From: Pseudomonas floridensis | Lineage (GTDB): Bacteria > Pseudomonadota > Gammaproteobacteria > Pseudomonadales > Pseudomonadaceae | Length of the DNA: 40,911 nucleotides | Direction of reading: 5' to 3' | NCBI RefSeq assembly: GCF_002087235.1 | Contig: NZ_MUIO01000115.1 | Coordinates: 1-40,911 of the forward strand | Shown here: in pieces, positions 33,647 to 40,911 of the stretch | Numbering within the stretch: position 1 is the first letter of the stretch | Layout of the letters: each line of letters starts with the position of its first letter | Made by a program: the position numbers and the translations under genes | The notes under the pieces: generated by a model | Databases searched by the model: none | Told to the model about the DNA's origin: nothing | What the model saw: only the letters and a program-made list of their open reading frames with translations

Positions 33647-35422
33647 TCACTCGGCCTTTGGCTGCTCGCGCAGGCGAATGTGCAGTTCACGCAGGGCCTT
33701 GGCATCCACCACGCCAGGCGCCTGAGTCATGACATCGGCAGCGCTCTGGGTTTTCGGGAAGGCAATGACTTCACGGATGGACTGGGCGCCGGTCATCAGC
33801 ATGACCAGACGATCCAGACCAAATGCCAGACCACCGTGCGGTGGCGCGCCGTACTTCAGAGCGTCGAGCAGGAAGCCGAACTTCTCCTGCTGCTCGTCTT
33901 CGGCGATACCCAGCAGACGGAACACCGCCTGTTGCATTTCCTTGCGATGGATACGGATCGAACCGCCACCCAGCTCGGTGCCGTTCAGGACCATGTCGTA
34001 GGCACGCGACAGCGCGGTGGCTGGATTAGCCTCCAGCTCTTCGGGCGTGCACTTAGGCGCAGTGAACGGGTGGTGCAGCGCGGTAAAGCTGCCATCATCG
34101 TTTTCTTCGAACATCGGGAAGTCGACGACCCACATCGGTGCCCATTCGCAGGTATGCAGCTTCAGGTCGTTACCAACCTTGATACGCAGTGCGCCCAGCG
34201 CCTCGCTGACGATCTTGGACTTGTCTGCACCGAAGAACACGATATCGCCATCCACCGCGCCAACACGATCCAGGATCACGTTGAGATTGGCTTCAGGAAT
34301 GTTCTTGACGATCGGCGACTGCAGACCGTCCACGCCATTGGCGCGCTCGTTGACCTTGATGTACGCCAGGCCCTTGGCACCGTAGATACCGACGAACTTG
34401 GTGTAATCGTCGATCTGCTTGCGCGGCATGCTTGCCCCGCCTGGAACACGCAGCGCGGCGATACGGCATTTCGGATCGTTGGCCGGGCCGCTGAACACCT
34501 TGAACTCGACGTCCTTGAGCTGATCGGCGACATCGACCAGTTCCAGCGGGTTACGCAGGTCTGGTTTGTCGGACCCGTAACGACGCATGGCTTCTTCGAA
34601 GGTCATGTGCGGGAAATCGGCGAACTCCAGGTCCAGGACTTCCTTGAACAGCTGACGCACCATCTTCTCGGTCAGCCCCATGATGTCTTTCTCATCAAGG
34701 AAGCTGGTCTCGATGTCGATCTGGGTGAATTCCGGCTGGCGGTCGGCACGCAGGTCTTCGTCACGGAAGCATTTGGCGATCTGGTAGTAACGATCGAAGC
34801 CGGCAACCATCAGCAGCTGCTTGAACAGTTGAGGCGACTGCGGCAGCGCAAAAAAGCTGCCCGGGTGTGTGCGGCTTGGCACCAGATAGTCGCGAGCGCC
34901 TTCCGGAGTGGCACGGGTCAGGATCGGCGTCTCGACGTCCAGAAAACCGTTGTCGTCCAGGTAGCGACGAATGCTGGTGGTGATGCGCGAACGCAGACGC
35001 AGCTTTTCAGCCATTTCCGGACGACGCAGGTCGATGAAACGATACCGCAGGCGGGTTTCTTCACCGACATCCGAATATTCGTTCAACGGGAACGGCGGGG
35101 TTTCCGACTCGTTCAGCACTTCCAGCTCGTAGCCCAGCACCTCGATCGCGCCAGAGGCCATGTTGGCGTTCACGGCACCGGCAGGACGCGCACGGACCTT
35201 GCCGACGACCTTGACCACGTACTCGCTGCGCACACGGTCGGCAGCAGCGAAGGTGTCCGCACGATCAGGGTCGAACACCACCTGAGCCATGCCTTCACGG
35301 TCGCGAATATCGAGGAAGATAACGCCTCCATGGTCACGGCGACGGTGGACCCATCCGCAAAGGGTAATTTCCTGACCTTCCAGGCTCTCGTTCAGTTGGC
35401 CGCAATAATGGCTGCGCATCAT
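33647..35422 (-). CDS. aspS: Aspartate-tRNA ligase AspS
   Basis: AspS charges tRNA-Asp. From ATG 35422 it has 591 residues, the length of the P. aeruginosa enzyme; the frame is open to 35515 but those residues are not conserved. ATG 35419 is the other option. Visible are the N-terminal OB-fold anticodon domain (LCGWVHRRRDHGGVIF), class II motif 2 (FRDEDLRADRQPEFTQ), the bacterial GAD insertion domain, and motif 3 (GLAFGLDRLVMLMTG). In P. aeruginosa this enzyme is non-discriminating and also feeds tRNA-Asn amidation. Very long frames on the opposite strand are antisense artefacts. Confidence 0.97.
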   Translation of the reverse strand: MMRSHYCGQLNESLEGQEITLCGWVHRRRDHGGVIFLDIRDREGMAQVVFDPDRADTFAAADRVRSEYVVKVVGKVRARPAGAVNANMASGAIEVLGYELEVLNESETPPFPLNEYSDVGEETRLRYRFIDLRRPEMAEKLRLRSRITTSIRRYLDDNGFLDVETPILTRATPEGARDYLVPSRTHPGSFFALPQSPQLFKQLLMVAGFDRYYQIAKCFRDEDLRADRQPEFTQIDIETSFLDEKDIMGLTEKMVRQLFKEVLDLEFADFPHMTFEEAMRRYGSDKPDLRNPLELVDVADQLKDVEFKVFSGPANDPKCRIAALRVPGGASMPRKQIDDYTKFVGIYGAKGLAYIKVNERANGVDGLQSPIVKNIPEANLNVILDRVGAVDGDIVFFGADKSKIVSEALGALRIKVGNDLKLHTCEWAPMWVVDFPMFEENDDGSFTALHHPFTAPKCTPEELEANPATALSRAYDMVLNGTELGGGSIRIHRKEMQQAVFRLLGIAEDEQQEKFGFLLDALKYGAPPHGGLAFGLDRLVMLMTGAQSIREVIAFPKTQSAADVMTQAPGVVDAKALRELHIRLREQPKAE

Positions 35423-35711
35423 GATGGTGTTTTCACTTCTCGTAATTCGAAAATTCGGTGGGGCTTTCGCTCCTGGCTTGCGCTCAATAGTGCAAGGCAC
35501 CGGCACACAGTTCAAGCCAGCCCTCGCCCACGCAGAGTCATGCCCGTTAGCAAGGCGAAGGATTATATAGAGTTAATCGATGCCGTGCAGCCGAACGAAC
35601 CCATCCCGACAGGATAAGTTCGTGGCTGCTCCGTGCGATCGAGCGGTTCACTCGCAACGCAGGGAAGGCGCGGCCCCGCCACAGGCAAAGCCGCAGAAAT
35701 GAGGGGTCAAG

Positions 35712-36056
35712 CTACGCCTGGGTGATGTCCAGACGATCGGTCTTCAACAGATGAGCCACACAGACCACACGAATCAGGCCGCTGAAATTCTTTACACCGC
35801 CGTAACGCAGATGAACCTCTCTGTCTATGTAGGAAAGCACCGCGTTCACCGAACAGTCATTGGAATTCGCAATGCCGGAAAGTATGTTCCAGTACACCTT
35901 CTCGAGACGCAGGCATGTGGCCAGGCCGTTAAGCCGGACCGACTTGGAATGAGGCTGCGCCAGCGTCATGTTGAAATCTTCGACAAATGGATCATCCCGT
36001 ATCGCCGCCTGACGATTTAAATCTTTAACCTCACGTTCGACACCTCGTGCAATCAT
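35712..36056 (-). CDS. Small ribbon-helix-helix (RHH_4-like) domain protein
   Basis: This 114-residue protein is read from ATG 36056, which has GAGGG eight bases upstream. The frame extends to 36251, but that part is translated from AT-rich promoter-like DNA and is unlike the rest. The C-terminal half (RLNGLATCLRLEKVYWNI ... NFSGLIRVVCVAHL) matches the RHH_4 pattern seen in short proteins of Pseudomonas and alphaproteobacteria. Such proteins are presumed DNA-binding; none is well characterised to my knowledge. It lies between aspS and dps, which is not its usual place in P. aeruginosa. Confidence 0.65.
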   Translation of the reverse strand: MIARGVEREVKDLNRQAAIRDDPFVEDFNMTLAQPHSKSVRLNGLATCLRLEKVYWNILSGIANSNDCSVNAVLSYIDREVHLRYGGVKNFSGLIRVVCVAHLLKTDRLDITQA

Positions 36057-36403
36057 TCTTTTGACCCTCTGAAAGTTAAATTTAAAACAGGAAAGAGAAA
36101 TATTTATAAACAAGTGAACACCTGACCTATAAAGCCCGATCCATAAATTTATATCCAGCAGGGCCTGCACTTGATCGTCGTAGGACATGACTACAGAAGA
36201 CCGAGGAATATCGAACTGCTGTAGGCGATAACTCAAAAGCTCGCCTGACATGTGTTTAATATTTATATGAGTGCAAATATCGAGATACGCTCACTCACCT
36301 CGGATGAGGTGGCGATTCGGGTGCGCCAGATGGAGTGTCGGAGAAGAAGAACAGCGGGAGGACAACGCGGGCGAGCGGCAACAGGCGCCACTCGCCCTGG
36401 GGA
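36057..36403. other. Region between dps and the RHH gene
   Basis: No gene is seen. AT-rich bases near 36060-36110 probably carry the RHH gene promoter. GGGCGAG (36369-36375) and CTCGCCC (36391-36397) form a hairpin just past the dps stop codon, without a T-run. Confidence 0.45.
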
Positions 36404-36877
36404 TTACTTCGACTCGAGCATCGAGCGCAGCATCCATGCGGTTTTCTCGTGAACCTGCATGCGCTGAGTCAGCAGATCAGCCGTCGGCTCGTCACTGACC
36501 TTATCCAGCAAAGGAAAAATACTACGAGCAGTACGGACAACAGCCTCTTGCCCCTGAACCAGACTTTTGATCATATCTTCAGCACTTGGCACGCCTTCTT
36601 CTTCCTTGATGGTCGAGAGACGTGCGTAGGTCGAATACGTACCCGGCGCAGGAAAGCCCAATGCACGAATACGTTCGGCAATGGAGTCGACCGCCAGTGC
36701 CAGTTCGTTATATTGCTCTTCAAACATCAGATGGAGCGTACGAAACATCGGCCCACTGACGTTCCAGTGAAAGTTGTGGGTCTTGAGGTAAAGTACATAA
36801 GTATCCGAAAGCAGATGCGACAGACCGTCAACGATCGATTTGCGATCTTCTTCACTGATACCAATATCGATTGCCAT
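36404..36877 (-). CDS. dps: Dps-family ferritin-like DNA-protection protein
   Basis: Dps oxidises and stores iron and shields DNA from peroxide in a 12-subunit shell. The 157-residue protein has the ferroxidase signature LKTHNFHWNVSGPMFRTLHLMFEEQY (His, His, Asp/Glu ligands between subunits, here split across FHWNV and FEEQYNELA). ATG 36877 is preceded by AAAGGAC. It corresponds to PA0962 in position. Peroxide control by OxyR is common in the family, but I see no clear site. Confidence 0.95.
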   Translation of the reverse strand: MAIDIGISEEDRKSIVDGLSHLLSDTYVLYLKTHNFHWNVSGPMFRTLHLMFEEQYNELALAVDSIAERIRALGFPAPGTYSTYARLSTIKEEEGVPSAEDMIKSLVQGQEAVVRTARSIFPLLDKVSDEPTADLLTQRMQVHEKTAWMLRSMLESK

Positions 36878-37336
36878 GTTTCATGTCCTTTAATTGAGGA
36901 TTGGAAAGCAGTAACCGCGCCTACTCTATCAAGAGACGGCGAACCGCGCAGCTTTCCGTCGACGCCCTGGCGAATGTCTGCACTGCCCTACGGAAAAACC
37001 CCACAGGATCGGCCGGCCCGGCCCTGCATCGACACATAGAGGCCTGGCAGGACAGAAAATGGTGAAAAGCGGCTGGAGGGCTCTGTTCCGGGCACTTTGA
37101 AGCCATTGAGGCAGGCTTTTCCAGTAGCGCCCTCAACAGGGGGCTCGCTGCGTAAGCGGCTGATTTGAGTAGCATCGGGCTTTGCTGTTAAATACACCGC
37201 GTGTCGCTAATGAGTTGTCATCTGGCTTAGCGCATAGGCTGGCCCATCGCTCGTGCATCACGCCTCCTCTTGTTCAGAAGCGTACCGGGCGTTACCCGCT
37301 ATTTCTTGTAATCCTTCTTCTGTGAGCTTTTTAAAA
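36878..37336. other. Divergent region between dps and the cold-shock-domain gene
   Basis: About 460 bases with no supported gene. It must hold the promoters of dps (minus) and of the cold-shock-domain gene (plus). A frame at 37253-37336 only extends the latter without a ribosome site. No tRNA or strong hairpin is visible. Confidence 0.45.
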
Positions 37337-37942
37337 ATGTTGAAAATTGTCCATCTGGTAACGGGAGCAGCAGCTCTGTTGCTTTCTTTCATCCCCAGTC
37401 TGCGTAGTGAAGTCATCCCTTCCTACCTGCAACAGCCCGACGCGCTTTCACTGGCTTTCCTCGGGCTGCTTAACCTGGTTCTCGCTCCGGTGATCCCTTA
37501 CTGGAACCGAGGTACACGTCATCATCTGCAAAATCTGGTCAGCGCCCTGCTGGTTATCGCTGTCGTTGTACAAATTCTGACGCTGCTCGTTCCACTGCAA
37601 ACCCTTGCAGGCCAGCCGGCACTCATCGCCAGCCTGAGCCTGACTTTCCTGGCCGTCGCCCTGCATTTGGGTGTTAGCTTTTACAGGTCGTCACCGTCGC
37701 CAGCGCCTCAAAGCCATGACATGAGTAATCGCGATACCGGCACGGTGAAGTGGTTCAACACCTCAAAGGGCTTCGGTTTCATTTCGCGTGACTCCGGCGA
37801 CGATATCTTCGTGCATTTCCGCGCCATTCGTGGCGAAGGCCATCGCGTACTGGTCGAAGGTCAGCGCGTCGAGTTCTCGGTGATGAACAGAGACAAGGGC
37901 CTGCAGGCTGAAGATGTGATCGCGGCCTTGCCACGCCGCTGA
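37337..37942 (+). CDS. Membrane-anchored cold-shock-domain protein
   Basis: This 201-residue protein joins an N-terminal membrane part (about residues 1-120, four hydrophobic segments such as LVTGAAALLLSFI and LVSALLVIAVVVQILTLLV) to a C-terminal cold-shock domain (about 133-201). The domain has intact RNA-binding motifs KGFGFIS and DIFVHF. ATG 37337 begins the membrane part; an upstream extension to 37253 is unlikely. A free CspA-like protein could start at the ATG within SHDMSNRD near 37720. It corresponds to PA0961 by position. Its role is unknown; tethering an RNA chaperone to the membrane is the plain reading. Confidence 0.85.
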   Translation: MLKIVHLVTGAAALLLSFIPSLRSEVIPSYLQQPDALSLAFLGLLNLVLAPVIPYWNRGTRHHLQNLVSALLVIAVVVQILTLLVPLQTLAGQPALIASLSLTFLAVALHLGVSFYRSSPSPAPQSHDMSNRDTGTVKWFNTSKGFGFISRDSGDDIFVHFRAIRGEGHRVLVEGQRVEFSVMNRDKGLQAEDVIAALPRR

Positions 37943-37956
37943 TTGTTCAATGCAAC

Positions 37957-37994
37957 AAAAAACCGCGACCTCCACCGGGGGCCGCGGTTTTTTT
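37957..37994. terminator. Bidirectional terminator between the cold-shock-domain gene and slyX
   Basis: AAAAAACCGCG pairs with CGCGGTTTTTT. T-runs flank the stem in both directions, so it can stop both convergent transcripts. Confidence 0.9.
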
Positions 37995-38002
37995 ACGGCT
38001 GA

Positions 38003-38209
38003 TCAGTAGTGAGGCGGAGGCGCGTCCTCTTCGAAGGTCTCGAACTGACTGCCCAACTCTTCCTGCCGCTTGAGCATTGCGGCCATCTGCAATTGCAAGT
38101 GATCAAGCTCGCGTCGCTGGGTGACCAGCACATCGTTCAGTGCCTGAATCGTATCGTCCTGAAAAGCCAGGCGACTTTCCAGTTCCATGACTCGCTCATC
38201 AAGGTTCAT
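38003..38209 (-). CDS. slyX: SlyX family protein
   Basis: This 68-residue protein is a short parallel coiled coil (VMELESRLAFQDDTIQALN) with the acidic Pro-rich tail DAPPPHY typical of SlyX. Its function is not known. ATG 38209 has GGGGGA upstream. It starts two bases after the HIT gene ends, so they form an operon. Confidence 0.93.
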   Translation of the reverse strand: MNLDERVMELESRLAFQDDTIQALNDVLVTQRRELDHLQLQMAAMLKRQEELGSQFETFEEDAPPPHY

Positions 38210-38211
38210 GA

Positions 38212-38637
38212 TTATTCCCCCTCAAATCGGAAATCATTGCTTAATACCGGCCTGAGCTGTTCACGAATCGCGGCATACTCGGCCTCGGTATAAGGAACGG
38301 CTGGATGCCTGCCCCACACCGGTGCAGGCCAGGCAGCGTCGTCACGCTTGCGCACGATCACATGCATGTGAAGCTGGCTGACGACATTGCCAAGCGCCGC
38401 GACATTAAGCTTATCAGCGTTGAACAGAACCTTGAGGATCTTCGACAGAGTGGTGGTTTCCTGCCAGAGCTGCAGTTGCTCTTCGGCGCAGAGCTCGAAC
38501 ACTTCGCTGATCGCAGCACGACGCGGCACCAGAATGAACCACCGGTAGCTGGAATCATTGGACAGCAGCAACCGGCACAGAGGGAAATCGCCCAAGGGCA
38601 GAGTGTCTTGCAGCAGACGTGAATCCAGAACGAACAC
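38212..38637 (-). CDS. HIT-domain protein
   Basis: This 141-residue histidine-triad protein would be a nucleotide hydrolase or transferase. I chose GTG 38637, with CAGGAG eight bases upstream and a start VFVLDSRL; the frame to 38739 has no support. The triad region reads SQLHMHVIV, so the first His of the usual H-x-H-x-H is Gln, a form seen in this Pseudomonas subgroup (PA0959-like). It lies upstream of slyX. Confidence 0.88.
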   Translation of the reverse strand: MFVLDSRLLQDTLPLGDFPLCRLLLSNDSSYRWFILVPRRAAISEVFELCAEEQLQLWQETTTLSKILKVLFNADKLNVAALGNVVSQLHMHVIVRKRDDAAWPAPVWGRHPAVPYTEAEYAAIREQLRPVLSNDFRFEGE

Positions 38638-39531
38638 GATAAAAGCTCCTGATTGCCAGGTAGATGTCTGGCATGCCCTGTCGGTAACAGGGCGCCTCGT
38701 AAATGCGGTCAGGATACGCGTGATCGGCCAGCGCATCATCCCTTCCAGTCACGCCTCTCTGAGACCACTTTTAACCGCCCCCCGCAACGCACCGCCAGCG
38801 TGCGCACCAACATGAAGCCAGCACCTCTGACAGCGCACCGATTTAAGACCCTTCGAAATCCACCAATTACAATGCCTGTCCGTATCTTCCCGGACTTGGG
38901 CATCTCACTGCTCAAAAAAGCGCATTCAGGTCATGAAAATGAAACAGGGTCTCGATCACCATGAGTCATCCCTATGCGCGGCTCCATATTCAGGCGGTCG
39001 GGCCGGGCAGTGCACCAAAACCACACACTGATGTTGCGTCAACAACACTGCGAGTGCGCTATTTACCCAAATAGCAGCGTGGTCAGGTAACAAATCCGTA
39101 GCCTCGTGCCTTTTCTAGCGCCACGGAACGCTTGGGAGGAAAATTTTTATTTTGAAATTTTCACTTTGAAACAAGGAGATACAGCGTAAAGTCGACGCTG
39201 ATTCTGATTTTTCACAAATTTTTTTCATTCCAGGGAATTTTGTGCACGCTTGTTGCTATATCACCCACATGGTCAAAGTGTCTCTGGCGGAAAACAGAAG
39301 TCACCCTGACCAAGGGAAAGCAGCTCGCAATCCGTAAAATGGCATTGCGACAAGGATGGATGTACTCAGCGATACCGCTGTAAAGATTCTGAAAGGATAG
39401 GGCTGCACCTATCGAAAGCACCGTCAGCGTGATGTAGATTTTCCGCCGACATAAAAATAGAAAGAGCCGCCCAGATAAAAAAACAGGTGGGACGGCTCGG
39501 ATACCTTCTAAAAACCAAAGGAGCAATCACG
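38638..39531. other. Long upstream region of oprD
   Basis: About 890 bases without a supported gene. A 104-residue minus-strand frame at 39212-39526 shows no family features. The stretch 39140-39240 is AT-rich. The oprD promoter and leader lie at the right end, including the hairpin at 39464-39498. A small RNA could hide here but I cannot show one. Confidence 0.45.
39464..39498 (+). promoter_or_regulatory. Hairpin in the oprD leader
   Basis: GAGCCG (39464-39469) pairs with CGGCTC (39493-39498), extended by CCC/GGG with one bulge, enclosing an A-rich loop. It ends 33 bases before the ATG, close to the ribosome site, and could affect transcription or translation of the porin. Confidence 0.5.
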
Positions 39532-40854
39532 ATGAGAGTGATGAAGTGGAGCGCAATCGCACTGGCAGTTACCGCAGCCAGCGCCCAACTGGCAACAGCG
39601 GCACCGTTCGTCAGTGATCAGGCTGAAGCCAAAGGTTTTGTCGAAGGCAGCACGCTTGACCTGAAATTGCGCAATTACTATTACAACCGTGACAAGAAAA
39701 ACGGTGCTCAGGACGACCGCGACTGGACGCAGGGCCTGTGGACCAATTTCAGCTCCGGTTACACTCAAGGCACCGTGGGTGTTGGCGTTGAGGCGTTCGG
39801 GTACTTCGGTCTCAAGCTCTGGGGCCCTGACAAATATTCGGGCTCCGGCAACCTCGTTACCGACTCCAATGACAGAAACGAAGAAACTCAGGGCAAGGTC
39901 GGTGGTGCAGTCAAGTTCCGCATCTCCAAGACCGAGTTGAAAGTAGGTGACATGCAGCCTACCAGCCCGGTATTCGCCGTTGGCGGTTCGCGCCTGCTGC
40001 CTCAGACCGCAAGCGGCCTGAGCCTGCAGAGCAGCGAGATTTCGGGTCTTGATCTGGAAGCCGGTCACTTCTACTCCGGTACCAGCCAGGACGATACCAG
40101 CCATGATGGCGGCATCTTCGCCACGTACGCTGGCGTTGAAGCCAAAACCGCCGACTTCGCGGGCGGCAAATACGCCATCACCGACAGCCTGGGCGTTGCA
40201 TTCTATGCAGCCAAGCTCGAAGACATCTGGGATCAATACTACGGTAACGTGAACTACGCGCTGCCTCTGGGCAATGAGCAGTCCCTGGCGTTCGACGCGA
40301 ACATTTATCGTACCGTCGACGAAGGTAGCGCCAAAGCCGGTTCGATCAGTAACACCGCGTTCTCCGGCTCGGTAGCTTACTCGTTCCTGGCCGCACACAC
40401 CCTGACCCTGGCTTTCCAGAAGATCAACGGTGACACCCCGTTCGACTACATCGGTATCGGTGACAACAACCGTGGTGGCGACTCGATCTTCCTGAACAAC
40501 TCGATCCAGTACTCCGACTTCAACGGCCCGGGCGAAAAATCCTGGCAGGCTCGCTACGACCTTAACATGGCACCGTACGGCGTTCCTGGTCTGAGCTTCA
40601 TGACCCGCTACATCAAAGGCACCGACATCGACGGCACCAATACGCCTACTGGCAGCCGTTATGCCGGTCTGTACGGTGCAGACGGCGAACATCACGAGAC
40701 CAACCTCGAAGCCAAATACGTCCTGCAAACCGGCCCGGCCAAAGACCTGTCCTTCCGCATTCGTCAGGCATGGCACCGCGCCAATGCCGACCAGGGCGAA
40801 GGCGACGTCAACGAGTTTCGCCTGATCGTCGATTACCCGATTTCGATCCTGTAA
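39532..40854 (+). CDS. oprD: OprD-family outer-membrane porin
   Basis: This is an 18-stranded OprD-type substrate-specific channel, which in P. aeruginosa takes up basic amino acids and small peptides. From ATG 39532 (AAGGAG upstream) it has 440 residues with a signal peptide (MKWSAIALAVTAASAQLATA) followed by the mature start APFVSDQAEAKGF. The N-terminal LKLRNYYYNRDKK segment, the repeated amphipathic strands and the C-terminal EFRLIVDYPISIL ending fit the family. Position matches PA0958 (OprD itself). The exact substrate could still differ. Confidence 0.95.
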   Translation: MRVMKWSAIALAVTAASAQLATAAPFVSDQAEAKGFVEGSTLDLKLRNYYYNRDKKNGAQDDRDWTQGLWTNFSSGYTQGTVGVGVEAFGYFGLKLWGPDKYSGSGNLVTDSNDRNEETQGKVGGAVKFRISKTELKVGDMQPTSPVFAVGGSRLLPQTASGLSLQSSEISGLDLEAGHFYSGTSQDDTSHDGGIFATYAGVEAKTADFAGGKYAITDSLGVAFYAAKLEDIWDQYYGNVNYALPLGNEQSLAFDANIYRTVDEGSAKAGSISNTAFSGSVAYSFLAAHTLTLAFQKINGDTPFDYIGIGDNNRGGDSIFLNNSIQYSDFNGPGEKSWQARYDLNMAPYGVPGLSFMTRYIKGTDIDGTNTPTGSRYAGLYGADGEHHETNLEAKYVLQTGPAKDLSFRIRQAWHRANADQGEGDVNEFRLIVDYPISIL

Positions 40855-40911
40855 TCACCGCGCAGCACTCGGCAATACAGAAAGCCCGGCACATGCCGTA
40901 ATGCTGTTCAC

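Noticed and set aside
33497..35617. Very long plus-strand open frame (706 codons)
   Set aside because: It is antisense to aspS, which has all class II synthetase motifs. High-GC codon use leaves the opposite frame open by chance.
39212..39526. 104-residue minus-strand frame upstream of oprD
   Set aside because: It overlaps the porin leader and start, shows no family pattern, and sits in AT-rich DNA where chance frames occur.

Overview
The window is a Pseudomonas chromosome, most likely from the P. syringae complex. The core gene order on the right (queE-queC-tRNA-Lys, the tol-pal block, ruvCAB, yebC, aspS, dps, a cold-shock-domain gene, slyX, a HIT gene, oprD) and the bepA-nadA pair on the left match, from memory, the P. 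aeruginosa PAO1 region around PA0958-PA0976 and PA1004-PA1005. Two promoters with the HrpL (hrp box) signature, each upstream of an effector-like gene, point to a plant-associated species with a type III secretion system.

Layout. 1-2.4 kb is conserved core: the end of a BepA-like M48 protease and nadA. 2.4-23.2 kb, between nadA and tRNA-Lys, is an accessory region. It holds, in order: (i) a divergent XRE-cupin regulator facing a tight six-gene operon (heme-oxygenase-like diiron protein, PLP aminotransferase, FAD/NAD(P) oxidoreductase, TauD-like dioxygenase, ATP-grasp ligase, EamA exporter); (ii) a secreted lipase, an exported M20 carboxypeptidase and katG; (iii) a LysR regulator divergent from a yagU-cupin-SMP-30 operon; (iv) IS630 debris, two HrpL-type promoters each driving an effector-like gene, and decayed coding sequence reaching up to tRNA-Lys. 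23.2-40.9 kb is conserved core, almost all on the minus strand up to dps.

How the genes work together. The six-gene operon looks like a complete small-molecule pathway: amino-acid-type chemistry (aminotransferase), two iron oxygenases and a flavoenzyme for oxidative tailoring, an ATP-grasp enzyme for amide or peptide bond formation, and an exporter. I do not recognise it as a described pathway. The two HrpL-linked genes look like type III effectors. One carries a Cys-His-Asp papain-fold signature. The other carries an H-x-D...H arrangement like DUF1826 or Fe(II)/2-oxoglutarate enzymes. The core half encodes Tol-Pal envelope maintenance, Holliday-junction processing, preQ0 synthesis for queuosine, aspartyl-tRNA synthesis and iron/DNA protection.

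All functional calls come from reading motifs and gene order. No database search was possible.
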